A stretch of 64,000 nt of DNA from the NCBI RefSeq assembly GCF_001766835.1, contig NZ_LKEU01000035.1, positions 62,001 to 126,000 of the forward strand. Direction: 5' to 3'. This stretch comes from Acetobacterium wieringae. Lineage in GTDB: Bacteria; Bacillota; Clostridia; Eubacteriales; Eubacteriaceae. The notes below the pieces were generated by a model. It worked only from the letters and a program-made list of their open reading frames with translations, did no database searches and was not told the DNA's origin. A program made the position numbers and the translations under genes. Within the stretch, counting starts at the first letter, position 1. Every line of letters begins with the position of its first letter. Below are positions 26,848-35,680 of this stretch, piece after piece.

Positions 26848-26882
26848 GACAAAAAATTAACACGATCCAGGAGGTACCTCGT

Positions 26883-28292
26883 ATGAATATAGATACTACA
26901 GGTATAGAATATATTGTAAAAAAAGTAATGGCAGAAATCGATTGTGCAGTTGAAGGCGGAAAGCCACTTAAAGATGGTGAGCTTGGGATCTTTAATGATA
27001 TGGAGAACGCCATTGATGCAGCTTATGAAGCGCAGAAAACCTTCATGAGACAGCCAATAGCCTTTCGAAGCAAATTGATAGCAGCGATGCGGGCAGAAAT
27101 GCTCAAAAAAGAAAATATGGAAATGATTTGCCAGTTGGCAGTTGAAGAAACTGGCATGGGAAATTATGAACATAAACTTTTAAAACATGAATTGGCAACA
27201 GTAAAAACACCCGGTGTGGAAGATCTTGTTGCCGATGCCTTCACTGGTGATGACGGGTTAACCTTAATTGAACAGTCTCCATTTGGCGTGATTGGCTCAG
27301 TTTCACCTTCGACTAATCCCAGTGAAACAGTTATCTGTAATTCAATTGGCATGTTAGCGGCAGGAAATACAGTCGTATTTGCACCCCATCCCAGCGCAAA
27401 AAAAACCAGTGCTTTAACAGTTAAATTGTTAAACAAGGCGATTTTAGAGGTTGGTGGTCCGGAAAACCTGATTGTTACAACTGCAGAACCAACAATTGAC
27501 AGTGCCAATACCATGTTTGCCAGCCCCAAAATCACCATGCTTTGTGCTACCGGTGGACCAGGTGTAGTCAAGACTGTATTACAGAGTGGCAAAAAAGCGA
27601 TTGGAGCTGGTGCCGGAAATCCTCCAGCGCTGGTTGATGAAACCGCTGATATCGAAAAAGCCGGGAAAGATATTATTGATGGTTGTTGCTTTGATAATAA
27701 TCTTCCCTGTATTGCGGAAAAAGAAGTTGTTGTCGTCGAACAAGTTGCCGACTACCTGATCTTTAACATGAAGAAAAATGGTGCTTATGAACTGAAAGAC
27801 GCCAAGAAAATTGCCGAATTGGAAGAGCTGGTTATTCCCGGTGGTCGCCTGAGTCGTGACTATGTGGGACGAAGCGCCAAAGTAATTCTTAAAGGTATTG
27901 GAATTGACGTTGACGACTCCATCCGGGTAATCATTATGGAAACCAGTAAAGATCATATCTTCGCTGTTGAAGAATTAATGATGCCAATCCTTCCCATTGT
28001 TCGTGTAAAAGATATTAAAGAAGGAATTGATGTGGCTGTTGCGCTGGAACATGGTAATCGACATACTGCGATTATGCATTCAACAAATATCAATAACTTA
28101 ACTGAAATGGCAAAAAGAGTGCAAACCACTATTTTTGTTAAAAATGGCCCTTCATATGCTGGTATCGGAGTTGGTGGGGAAGGCTATACAACCTTTACCA
28201 TTGCTGGTCCGACCGGTGAAGGTCTAACATCTGCTAAGACATTTACTCGTAAACGAAGATGTGTATTAGTAGGAGGATTTACGATTAAATAA
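26883..28292 (+). CDS. pduP: CoA-acylating propionaldehyde dehydrogenase PduP
   Basis: A 469-residue aldehyde dehydrogenase that oxidises propionaldehyde to propionyl-CoA with NAD+ inside the shell. The N-terminal helix GIEYIVKKVMAEI is the encapsulation peptide. The Rossmann region includes IGSVSPSTNPSETVICN. The catalytic cysteine lies in CCFDNNLPCIAEKEVV near residue 275, in the LPC context typical of acylating enzymes. AGGAGGT precedes the ATG. The NADH it makes must be reoxidised, but no PduQ alcohol dehydrogenase is present in the window. Confidence 0.95.
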   Translation: MNIDTTGIEYIVKKVMAEIDCAVEGGKPLKDGELGIFNDMENAIDAAYEAQKTFMRQPIAFRSKLIAAMRAEMLKKENMEMICQLAVEETGMGNYEHKLLKHELATVKTPGVEDLVADAFTGDDGLTLIEQSPFGVIGSVSPSTNPSETVICNSIGMLAAGNTVVFAPHPSAKKTSALTVKLLNKAILEVGGPENLIVTTAEPTIDSANTMFASPKITMLCATGGPGVVKTVLQSGKKAIGAGAGNPPALVDETADIEKAGKDIIDGCCFDNNLPCIAEKEVVVVEQVADYLIFNMKKNGAYELKDAKKIAELEELVIPGGRLSRDYVGRSAKVILKGIGIDVDDSIRVIIMETSKDHIFAVEELMMPILPIVRVKDIKEGIDVAVALEHGNRHTAIMHSTNINNLTEMAKRVQTTIFVKNGPSYAGIGVGGEGYTTFTIAGPTGEGLTSAKTFTRKRRCVLVGGFTIK

Positions 28293-28306
28293 TAGAGGTG
28301 TTGTTC

Positions 28307-29632
28307 ATGAGCGCAAATTTAGTAGAATTGGTACAAAACGCCGGCATTGTAGGTGCAGGCGGGGCAGGGTTTCCAACCCAGGTCAAATTAAATTGCAAAG
28401 TTGATACCGTCGTTGTCAACGGAGCAGAATGCGAACCACTATTGCGCGTCGATCAACAACTGATGGCACTGGAGGCTGTTAAAATGTTAACGGCACTCCA
28501 GGCTGTTATGGATCACACACAAGCAAAGGAAGGCATTATTGGCCTCAAGAAGAAATATACACCTGCTATTGAAGCATTAAACAAAGAATTACCAGCATTT
28601 CCCAAGATTAGAATGCACTTGTTAAAGAATTTCTATCCAGCGGGAGATGAACAGGTCCTTGTTTATGAAACAACGGGACGGATTGTGCCTGAAGCCGGAA
28701 TTCCGTTAAATGTTAATACATTAGTTATAAATGTGGAGACACTTTTGAACATTTATGATATAATGGTAGACAATAAACCGGTTACAGATACATATTTGAC
28801 ATTAACAGGTGAGGTTAAGAATAAGCTCACAACAAAGGTACCACTTGGTATTACTGTTCGCGAAGCTTTGGAATTAGCCGGCGGAACAACCATCACGGAT
28901 TTTGTCGTGATCAACGGCGGACCGATGATGGGTAAAATCGTCGATTTAGAGTCAACGATTACAAAAACAACGAAAGGACTGATTGTTTTAGCAAAAGATC
29001 ATCCATTGATAATTTCTAAGACAAAGTCCATCAAGGAAACCATGAAAATGGCAGGGATGGCTTGTATGCAATGTAACTATTGCACCGAGCTGTGTCCGCG
29101 ATACGCTTTGGGCCATAACCTGGAACCCCATAAGTTAATGCGGATTGCTGCCTATGGTTCAACCTGCGATACGTCCACTCAAGCTACAAACGCTTTTCTA
29201 TGCTGTGAATGTGGCTTATGTCAATATGCATGTGTAATGGACTTACAACCTTGGAAGTTCAATACCATGCTAAAGCGAGAACTGGGAAGTAAGGGGATCA
29301 AAAATCCTCACCACAATGCACCAACATCAGCTGTGCCCTTCAGAGAAGGCAAACAGTTTAACGTTTACCGTTTGGTATCACGATTGGGACTGACGAAGTA
29401 TGATCTTCCGGCTCCGATGGTTGAAACGGATAAGACGTTTACTAAAGTCAACCTATTATTGTCACAACATATAGGTGCTCCTGCAGTAGCAGTTGTAAAC
29501 GTTGGGGATCATGTGGAACGAGGACAACTTATCGGGGATATTCCTGAAGGTAAACTGAGCTCAAAAGTTTTTGCTAGTATTAGCGGTAGGATTTCAGCCG
29601 CGGATAGTGAAAAAATCACTATCGAGTCCTAA
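28307..29632 (+). CDS. pduS: Cobalamin reductase PduS (RnfC-like iron-sulfur flavoprotein)
   Basis: A 441-residue protein that reduces cob(II)alamin for PduO and may carry electrons through the shell. The N-terminal glycine-rich VGAGGAGFPTQVKLN and NGAECEPLLRVDQQLM are the NADH/FMN-binding blocks of the RnfC family. Two four-cysteine clusters (CMQCNYCTELC and CCECGLCQYAC, near residues 250 and 300) bind two [4Fe-4S]. The C-terminal part (HIGAPAVAVVNVGDHVERGQ) is a SLBB/barrel-sandwich region. ATG 28307 follows AGAGGTG; GTG and TTG codons just upstream are part of that site. Confidence 0.93.
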   Translation: MSANLVELVQNAGIVGAGGAGFPTQVKLNCKVDTVVVNGAECEPLLRVDQQLMALEAVKMLTALQAVMDHTQAKEGIIGLKKKYTPAIEALNKELPAFPKIRMHLLKNFYPAGDEQVLVYETTGRIVPEAGIPLNVNTLVINVETLLNIYDIMVDNKPVTDTYLTLTGEVKNKLTTKVPLGITVREALELAGGTTITDFVVINGGPMMGKIVDLESTITKTTKGLIVLAKDHPLIISKTKSIKETMKMAGMACMQCNYCTELCPRYALGHNLEPHKLMRIAAYGSTCDTSTQATNAFLCCECGLCQYACVMDLQPWKFNTMLKRELGSKGIKNPHHNAPTSAVPFREGKQFNVYRLVSRLGLTKYDLPAPMVETDKTFTKVNLLLSQHIGAPAVAVVNVGDHVERGQLIGDIPEGKLSSKVFASISGRISAADSEKITIES

Positions 29633-29655
29633 ATCATATTTTAAGGGGGATAATT

Positions 29656-30612
29656 ATGGACTTTACAATGTTAATCGCCGCATTTGGCGGTGGCGTCTTA
29701 GCCACATTTATGGGCGGGATCACAGCCTTTGTTTTCACCGGTTTAACCGTTTTGGCGGCAATCATGGGTGGAGATTTTGGGGCACCTGCAATTGGTATTA
29801 TTAGTTTTGGTTCTTGGTTTGGTCCACATGTTGCCTTCGCTGGTGCTGTAGCTGGTGCTGCGTTTGCAATGACAAGAAATCATATTGAAAATGGTCAAGA
29901 CATCGTAACACCACTGGTAAAATTTGGTGATCCAATGGTATTGATCGTTGGTGGTATCTTCGGTATGGTTGGTTTCCTGATCCAATACATTGTTGGACCA
30001 CTGGTTGGACCAATTCTCTTTAATGGTATTTTGGGAGAAGGCGCTGCCGGCTGGACCGACACTGTTGCTTTCACCGTAATGCTGTCTGGTATTATTGTAC
30101 GTTTAGTATTTGGTAAAACTGGTATCACAGGAAAAACACCAGCTGGTGAAAAACGCGAATGGATTACTACTGGAAGCCGTTTAGGATTTGTTCTTACTTA
30201 CGGCGCAGGTATTGGTATCTTAATTGGTGGCGTTGCTGCTACATTAGGTACATTAGGTTTAGTTGGCGGAAGTGAAGAAGCTGCATACTTATTCTCAATG
30301 ACACCAGTAATTGGGTTCTCTGTTGCTGCTATCTCACTGATCCTGATTATGTGCGGACATTATTTTGAAGGATGGCATCATATTGTTTTACCTTCTGGTT
30401 CAACCGCAGTAATCGTATTCTCAGCTACATTGAATCCGTTTGCTGCCATTATTGGCGCAGCAATTACAGGTATGTTCACAGCATTTGTTGGTGAATGGGC
30501 TGCAAAAACTTTAAATAGCCATTGCGATACCCATATCGACCCTCCTGCTGTAACAATCTTTATTACACAGTTCATTAACTTTACAATTTTAGGCGGATTC
30601 ATTTTCGTTTAA
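29656..30612 (+). CDS. Polytopic membrane protein of the pdu locus, unknown function
   Basis: A 318-residue, highly hydrophobic protein with about eight membrane segments, rich in Gly (GGGVLATFMGGITAFVFTG, VAGAAFAMTR, GIFGMVGFLIQYIVGPLVG, GAGIGILIGGVAATLGTLG). It lacks the NPA boxes of aquaporins, so it is not PduF, the propanediol facilitator of Salmonella. Its place between pduS and pduT, with a good ribosome site (AAGGGGG), marks it as part of the operon. Transport of propanediol or propionate/propanol is a reasonable hypothesis. The family was not recognised. Confidence 0.75.
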   Translation: MDFTMLIAAFGGGVLATFMGGITAFVFTGLTVLAAIMGGDFGAPAIGIISFGSWFGPHVAFAGAVAGAAFAMTRNHIENGQDIVTPLVKFGDPMVLIVGGIFGMVGFLIQYIVGPLVGPILFNGILGEGAAGWTDTVAFTVMLSGIIVRLVFGKTGITGKTPAGEKREWITTGSRLGFVLTYGAGIGILIGGVAATLGTLGLVGGSEEAAYLFSMTPVIGFSVAAISLILIMCGHYFEGWHHIVLPSGSTAVIVFSATLNPFAAIIGAAITGMFTAFVGEWAAKTLNSHCDTHIDPPAVTIFITQFINFTILGGFIFV

Positions 30613-30671
30613 AACGCATTAACGCAATCTGGTAAAATAAAAACATTCACAGTATAGAAAGAAGTGGTATT

Positions 30672-31220
30672 TTGAAAAAAGCAGTTGGTTTTATGGAATT
30701 TAAGAGCATTCCAGTTGGTATAGAATCCACTGATGAAATGCTGAAATCCGCTAATGTTGAGCTGCTGATGGCATCACCCTTATGTCCTGGAAAATACGTC
30801 AGTATTATTGCTGGAGATGTCGGTGCTGTTGAGGCGTCAATAAAGAATGGGGCGCATGTGGGTGGTATCCATATGTTAGAATCTCACGTTATACCGAATA
30901 TTCACCCTGATGTTCTGCCAGCAATGCTAGGCGCTGGGGAAATCGGTGATGTGAAATCGCTGGGTATTGTTGAAACGATTAATGCAATTTCTTCAATTTT
31001 AATCGGAGATATTTGTGCGAAAGCATCAAACGTAGAACTCCTGGAAATTCGAATTGCTAGAGGCTTGGGTGGTAAAGGCTTTGTATTAATCACTGGCGAA
31101 ATTTCTTCTGTTAAAATGGCCATTCAAACGGCCCAGACGGAAATGGCAGAATCGAATCTCATTACGAGTTATTCGGTAATATCATCTCCACATAAGGATA
31201 TTGCAAAAATTCTATTTTAA
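30672..31220 (+). CDS. pduT: Microcompartment shell trimer protein PduT with Fe-S ligand
   Basis: This 182-residue protein has two fused BMC domains (about 1-90 and 95-182), and starts at TTG 30672 after AGAAAGAAGTGG. Cys38, in the sequence SPLCPGKY, matches the cysteine that in PduT from Salmonella and Citrobacter supplies the single ligand per subunit to a [4Fe-4S] cluster in the trimer pore. This supports an electron conduit across the shell, probably to PduS. It is the last gene of the pdu run, and a strong terminator follows 20 bases later. Confidence 0.93.
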   Translation: MKKAVGFMEFKSIPVGIESTDEMLKSANVELLMASPLCPGKYVSIIAGDVGAVEASIKNGAHVGGIHMLESHVIPNIHPDVLPAMLGAGEIGDVKSLGIVETINAISSILIGDICAKASNVELLEIRIARGLGGKGFVLITGEISSVKMAIQTAQTEMAESNLITSYSVISSPHKDIAKILF

Positions 31221-31240
31221 CTGAAGATTAAAAATTAAAA

Positions 31241-31281
31241 TGTATAAAAAACAAATGGCTTCGGTCATTTGTTTTTTATAC
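31241..31281. terminator. Strong intrinsic terminator at the end of the pdu operon
   Basis: A perfect 17-base inverted repeat at 31241-31257 and 31265-31281 surrounds the loop GCTTCGGT. The A- and T-runs at the two ends allow it to work in both directions. Confidence 0.85.
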
Positions 31282-31364
31282 ATCAAAATTCTGTTTTTTA
31301 TAAGTGCACCAAGGCCATTTATAAAAAATAGAAGGAAAATTACGTCATTAAAAAGGAGATCGTC

Positions 31365-32711
31365 ATGGCTCGTAAAAGTAAACCTAAATCACAATTAACA
31401 AAGGACACAGCTATTCAAAGTGGTTCGGATCTATCGAATTCAAGTGAAGTGGGGAATGAAGAAGTGGGAAAATTGGACGATTTTATAAAAAAGGTTGGCA
31501 GAGTGATCACGGGCAAAGAGGATAATGCCGAGGATTCGAGTGATAGCAATCCCAAGAAATCGGAAGCATCAAAAACTGAGGTACAGGTAGAAGTCGAAAA
31601 AGAATTAAAGACAGAAGCCAAAGCAGAAGCAGAGGCAAAAGCCAAAGCAGAAGCAGAAGCAGCGGCGAAAGCCAAAGCAGAAGCAGAGGCAAAAGCCAAA
31701 GCAGAAGCAGAGGCAAAAGCCAAGGCAGAAGCAGAGGCAAAAGCCAAAGCAGAAGCAGAGGCAAAAGCCAAAGCAGAAGCACAGGCAAAAGCCAAAGCAG
31801 AAGCAGCGGCGAAAGCCAAAGCAGAAGCAGAGGCAAAAGCCAAAGCAGAGGCAAAAGCAAAAGCAGAAGCAAAAGCCAAAGCAGAAGCAGAGGCGAAAGC
31901 CAAAGCAGAAGCAGCGGCGAAAGCCAAAGCAGAAGCAGCGGCGAAAGCCAAAGCAGAAGCAGCGGCGAAAGCCAAAGCAAAAGCAGCGGCGAAAGCCAAA
32001 GCAGAAGCAGAGGCAAAAGCCAAGGCAGAAGCAGCGGCGAAAGCCAAAGCAGAAGCAGAGGCAAAAGCCAAGGCAGAAGCAGAGGCAAAAGCCAAAGCAG
32101 AAGCCAAAGCAGAAGCAGAGGCAAAAGCCAAAGTAGAAGCAGAGGCAAAAGCCAAGGCAGAAGTAGAAGCGAAAGCCAAAGCAGAGGCGGAAGAACTTGC
32201 TCAAAAAGCAGCAGAAGCAAAAGCAGCTGCAGAGAAGAAAGCTAAGGCAGTGGCAGAAAAATCCAAGGCACTAATCGAAAAAGTGCATCATAAAGTTCAG
32301 GAAGAAGCAGCTGCAATTAAAAAAGCAGCGATTGAGAAACAAGCGTTGGAAGAAGCAAAAAAACAGGAACAAGCAAAAAAACAAGCAGAGCTTGAAGCCA
32401 AAAAAGAAACTGAAGCCAAGGCAGAATTAAAGGCCGAGCAAGAAGAAGCACAAAAAATCGAGCGGGCTCGTCAAAAAGAAGCCGAAGAAAAGGAAAAAAA
32501 CAAAATCGAGCTGGAGGATCGGCTACGGAAAGAAATCAGGAATAAAGCAAAAGAACTGCAAGAATTGACGGCAAGTGCGATTGAACGTGCAATTGCAAAA
32601 GAAAAAAACGTTCGCGCAGAAATTGCCGAAAAAAGAAAAAAAGCTCAAGCTGAAAAAGAACAGGCAAAAAAAGCTAAAAAAGAAAAAGAACTACCGTTTC
32701 ATCTTCTATAA
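31365..32711 (+). CDS. Lys/Ala/Glu-rich repeat protein, long alpha-helical rod
   Basis: A 448-residue protein with no recognised family. The first 75 residues are polar and disordered-looking. From about residue 83 to 275 it is almost wholly the eight-residue unit AEAEAKAK and variants, some two dozen copies. A Lys/Glu/Gln-rich helix follows to the end (LRKEIRNKAKELQEL). The composition predicts one long single alpha-helix or coiled coil, like TolA domain II. There is no signal peptide or membrane segment, so it should be cytoplasmic. AAAGGAG precedes the ATG. It lies between the pdu terminator and its own, and is therefore transcribed separately. Confidence 0.75.
   Translation: MARKSKPKSQLTKDTAIQSGSDLSNSSEVGNEEVGKLDDFIKKVGRVITGKEDNAEDSSDSNPKKSEASKTEVQVEVEKELKTEAKAEAEAKAKAEAEAAAKAKAEAEAKAKAEAEAKAKAEAEAKAKAEAEAKAKAEAQAKAKAEAAAKAKAEAEAKAKAEAKAKAEAKAKAEAEAKAKAEAAAKAKAEAAAKAKAEAAAKAKAKAAAKAKAEAEAKAKAEAAAKAKAEAEAKAKAEAEAKAKAEAKAEAEAKAKVEAEAKAKAEVEAKAKAEAEELAQKAAEAKAAAEKKAKAVAEKSKALIEKVHHKVQEEAAAIKKAAIEKQALEEAKKQEQAKKQAELEAKKETEAKAELKAEQEEAQKIERARQKEAEEKEKNKIELEDRLRKEIRNKAKELQELTASAIERAIAKEKNVRAEIAEKRKKAQAEKEQAKKAKKEKELPFHLL
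31612..32190 (+). repeat. Tandem 24-base coding repeat array
   Basis: The unit GCAGAAGCAGAGGCAAAAGC plus CAAA recurs about two dozen times with few substitutions (GAG to GCG, AAA to AAG), in frame, coding for AEAEAKAK. Some units are shortened by 6 or 12 bases, always keeping frame. Near-identity at the DNA level implies recent expansion or slippage. Because of this composition, long spurious open frames also appear on the other strand. Confidence 0.9.
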
Positions 32712-32718
32712 AAATTTA

Positions 32719-32757
32719 GGAAGTTCCTTTTGATATCTCAAAAGGAACTTCTTTTTT
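32719..32757 (+). terminator. Intrinsic terminator after the repeat protein
   Basis: GAAGTTCCTTTTGA (32720-32733) pairs with TCAAAAGGAACTTC (32738-32751) around TATC, followed by six T. Confidence 0.88.
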
Positions 32758-32788
32758 GATAAATGACTGTCATGGGGTATGCATGCAT

Positions 32789-32817
32789 TTGACTATACAA
32801 TTAATTACGATTGTAAT
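32789..32817 (+). promoter_or_regulatory. Promoter of the dnaX-ybaB-recR operon
   Basis: TTGACT (32789-32794), a 17-base spacer and TGTAAT (32812-32817), 50 bases ahead of the dnaX start. Confidence 0.6.
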
Positions 32818-32866
32818 ATAATAAAGTAGAATAAAGTAAAATTAAGTACAGGAAAATGAGGGAACA

Positions 32867-34615
32867 ATGTCATACTTAGCGCTCTATCGAAAATATCGGC
32901 CACAAACTTTCGATGAGGTTGTGGGACAGGATAGTATTACGAAAATACTAAGAAATCAGATTAAGTTTAACCGAGTTGGACACGCTTACCTTTTCTCCGG
33001 AATTAGAGGAACCGGAAAAACATCGTTGGCAAAGATATTTGCAAAAGCAATCAATTGTCCCAATGGAATTGATGGAAACCCATGCAATCGCTGTGATGTT
33101 TGTTTGAAAATCGATCGTCCGGGAGTAATGGATATCATCGAAATCGATGGTGCTTCCAATCGCGGCGTCGATGAAATTCGCGAAATTCGTGAGCGCATAA
33201 AATATCCGCCGACTGTTGGCAAGTACAAGGTATACATTATCGATGAAGTACACATGCTCACAAAAGAGGCTTTTAATGCGCTATTAAAAACGCTGGAAGA
33301 ACCACCGGAACATGCCGTATTTATATTGGCGACAACAGAACCGAATAAATGTCCGGTGACAATTTTATCCCGTTGTCAACGCTATGAAATCCGTCCGATA
33401 CCGAAAGCGTTAATCATCGAACAGATGAAAAAAATCTGTCAGGATATTCAGGTGACCATGTCCGATGAGAGTTTTGATTTTATTGCAAGCCGGGGGGAGA
33501 ACTCAATGCGTGATTCTCTCAGCTTATTGGATCAGATTATTGATCTCAAGGATGAAGCTGGCCATGTCACGGTTGAAGACCTACTGGCGTTTACTGGTAT
33601 GGCAGAAAAACAGGCTATTGGTGACCTGGTAAAACTGATTCTTGCTCATGACAGCGCTGGCGTCTTGAGTAACTTACGGAACCTGGTTGATAATGGTAAA
33701 GATTCAATACTGTTAATGGATCAGATCATCGAATTTCTACGGGGAGTGCTGATTACAAAAACAGCAAAAGACACGGCTAAAGAAATACTACTCTGTAGTC
33801 CTGATGACTTTATCATATACCAACAATTAGGAAAAGAATTAACGTTTGACCGACTATATCGAATGATCAGCCTTTTAATAGAAGAAAAAAATAAACTCAA
33901 ATACAGTAATCTACAGGCAATTATCGTTGAAATGGCTTTGTTAAAGATATGCCTCGGTGATCAACAGACAGCTTTGATTCCGGCGGTCGAAACAGTTTTC
34001 CAAAACAACGAAAAAAAACCGCTGCTGCAAAGTAGACCTCACGATAGGCTGGAGAAAACATGCCGAAAGTCAGAAATTCAGGCAGAGTCACTAAAACGTC
34101 CAGCTGAATATGAAATAGTAAAAAGTGAAATAAGCAAGTCGGCGGCAGATGTTATTTCGGTGCCAGCAGAGAAATCTGAAACAACTAATAGCGCAGACGA
34201 GGGGCCGGAAGGTGAATCGGACAAGGCTCCGGTTCATGCAAAATCGGATATTAAAATAAAAAGTGGAAGCAGCCGTCACGATGGGATGCTATTCTTTAAA
34301 ATGCTTTGTGAAGAAATCGGAAAAACAAACTCAGGTCAGGCTATGTTTTTAAAGCGCGGTGAACCGACGTTGGAGGATGAGACACATCTTTTGATTGTTT
34401 ATTCGCCTGAAAACAGAAACTTTTACCAGTTTGTCAATAAACCAGAGTTAATTAAAGGTTTTGAAATGGCTCTTTTGCAAAAGTTGGGCAAGGAAATTTC
34501 GATCACAATTAAACTGGAAGACGAGAATTTTAACGAACTTGACCTGGTCGAAAAAACCTTGAGAATCGTTAATGATCAGGCAGTAAAAATAATCAATGCC
34601 GATGACGAACTGTAA
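32867..34615 (+). CDS. dnaX: DNA polymerase III subunits gamma/tau
   Basis: The 582-residue motor subunit of the clamp loader. The AAA+ domain has Walker A GIRGTGKTS, a four-cysteine zinc module (CPNGIDGNPCNRCDVC), Walker B IIDEVHMLT, the SRC motif ILSRCQRYEI and sensor 2 GENSMRDSLSLLDQ. Domain III follows to about residue 365, then a charged, poorly conserved tau-specific region. It heads the conserved dnaX-ybaB-recR order. No slippery A-run with a stem was recognised, so whether a short gamma form is made is open. Confidence 0.96.
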   Translation: MSYLALYRKYRPQTFDEVVGQDSITKILRNQIKFNRVGHAYLFSGIRGTGKTSLAKIFAKAINCPNGIDGNPCNRCDVCLKIDRPGVMDIIEIDGASNRGVDEIREIRERIKYPPTVGKYKVYIIDEVHMLTKEAFNALLKTLEEPPEHAVFILATTEPNKCPVTILSRCQRYEIRPIPKALIIEQMKKICQDIQVTMSDESFDFIASRGENSMRDSLSLLDQIIDLKDEAGHVTVEDLLAFTGMAEKQAIGDLVKLILAHDSAGVLSNLRNLVDNGKDSILLMDQIIEFLRGVLITKTAKDTAKEILLCSPDDFIIYQQLGKELTFDRLYRMISLLIEEKNKLKYSNLQAIIVEMALLKICLGDQQTALIPAVETVFQNNEKKPLLQSRPHDRLEKTCRKSEIQAESLKRPAEYEIVKSEISKSAADVISVPAEKSETTNSADEGPEGESDKAPVHAKSDIKIKSGSSRHDGMLFFKMLCEEIGKTNSGQAMFLKRGEPTLEDETHLLIVYSPENRNFYQFVNKPELIKGFEMALLQKLGKEISITIKLEDENFNELDLVEKTLRIVNDQAVKIINADDEL

Positions 34616-34634
34616 AATTAGGGTAAAAAGATAG

Positions 34635-34663
34635 TGATAATCATAGACCATTAGTGTTATAAT
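34635..34663 (+). promoter_or_regulatory. Possible internal promoter for ybaB-recR
   Basis: A perfect TATAAT (34658-34663) lies in the 87-base gap after dnaX, with a weak TGATAA 17 bases upstream. Confidence 0.35.
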
Positions 34664-34702
34664 AATGAAGTTATTAAGAATAGAAAATCACAGGAGGATA
34701 GA

Positions 34703-35047
34703 ATGGCAAAAAGAAAATTGCCGGTCGGAATGGGCGGCGGAAACATGAATAACATGATGAAACAAGTGCAGAAAATGCAACAAGATATGGCGAAGTTACA
34801 AGCCGAACTGGAAGAACGTGAAGTAGAAGCTACTGCAGGCGGTGGTGCTGTTAAAGTGGTTGCAACAGGAAAAAAAACGATTCTGTCAATTAAGATCGAT
34901 CCGGAAGTGATTGATGAAGATGATATTGAAATGCTGGAAGACCTGGTGGTTGCTGCGGTCAATGAGGCCATCGTCAAAGCAGAAGACATGGTTAATGCTG
35001 AAATGGGCAAAATTACCGGTGGAATGAATATTCCAGGTTTAATGTAG
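34703..35047 (+). CDS. ybaB: YbaB/EbfC nucleoid-associated protein
   Basis: A 114-residue dimeric DNA-binding protein of the tweezer-like YbaB fold. The Gly/Met-rich N-terminus ([20 protein letters not shown]) is followed by an Ala/Glu helix and [19 protein letters not shown], the family block. AGGAGGATAG precedes the ATG. Its fixed place between dnaX and recR supports the call. Confidence 0.95.
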   Translation: MAKRKLPVGMGGGNMNNMMKQVQKMQQDMAKLQAELEEREVEATAGGGAVKVVATGKKTILSIKIDPEVIDEDDIEMLEDLVVAAVNEAIVKAEDMVNAEMGKITGGMNIPGLM

Positions 35048-35053
35048 TGCTCG

Positions 35054-35653
35054 ATGGGTTATTATCCAAAAACCCTTGAGCGGTTGGTTCTGGAGTTGGG
35101 TAAACTACCGGGGATCGGAGAAAAATCAGCACAACGATTAGCCTTTCATATTCTTAGCCTCTCGGATGAAGAGATTGCAAGCTTATCTGAGGCACTAACG
35201 TCTGCTAAAGCTAAAATTGGACTATGTCAGAAGTGTTATACCATCACGGATAAAGAAATCTGCGATATTTGTGAGAATCCGAAGCGGGATCAACAAACCA
35301 TCTGCGTTGTACAAAACAGCCGGGATATTTTTGCAATTGAAAAAACCCGGGAGTATAATGGGCTGTACCATGTTCTGCATGGTGCCATCTCACCGCTGGA
35401 CGGGATTGGACCGCAGGACATCAAAGCCAGAGAACTATTACTGCGTCTTGGAGAAAATGACATTAAAGAAGTTATCATGGCAACAAATGCTACCGTAGAA
35501 GGGGAGGCCACAGCCATGTATTTAGGGAATCTGATCAGTCCCCTTGGTGTAAAAGTCACCAGGTTGGCAAAGGGTATTCCCATCGGTGCGGATCTTGAAT
35601 ATACAGATGAAATCACATTAATTAAAGCCTTTGAAGGAAGAAGTGAGATATAA
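35054..35653 (+). CDS. recR: Recombination mediator RecR
   Basis: A 199-residue ring-forming protein that works with RecF/RecO at DNA gaps. The helix-hairpin-helix LGKLPGIGEKSAQRLAFHIL, the zinc site C-x2-C...C-x2-C (CQKCYTITDKEICDIC) and the TOPRIM motif (HVLHGAISPLDGIGP) are intact. Only a weak ribosome site lies before the ATG, and the gene begins six bases after ybaB, so translational coupling is likely. Confidence 0.97.
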   Translation: MGYYPKTLERLVLELGKLPGIGEKSAQRLAFHILSLSDEEIASLSEALTSAKAKIGLCQKCYTITDKEICDICENPKRDQQTICVVQNSRDIFAIEKTREYNGLYHVLHGAISPLDGIGPQDIKARELLLRLGENDIKEVIMATNATVEGEATAMYLGNLISPLGVKVTRLAKGIPIGADLEYTDEITLIKAFEGRSEI

Positions 35654-35680
35654 ACCTCTAATAATTAAAGGAGAATTAAG

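Noticed and set aside
31612..32190. Regular short repeats as a possible CRISPR array
   Set aside because: The units are contiguous, in frame and have no unique spacers; they code for a repeat protein.
31415..32220. Three long minus-strand open frames opposite the Lys/Ala/Glu repeat gene
   Set aside because: They are low-complexity Leu/Trp, Phe/Cys or Ala/Ser/Phe strings created by the repeat on the other strand, without ribosome sites.
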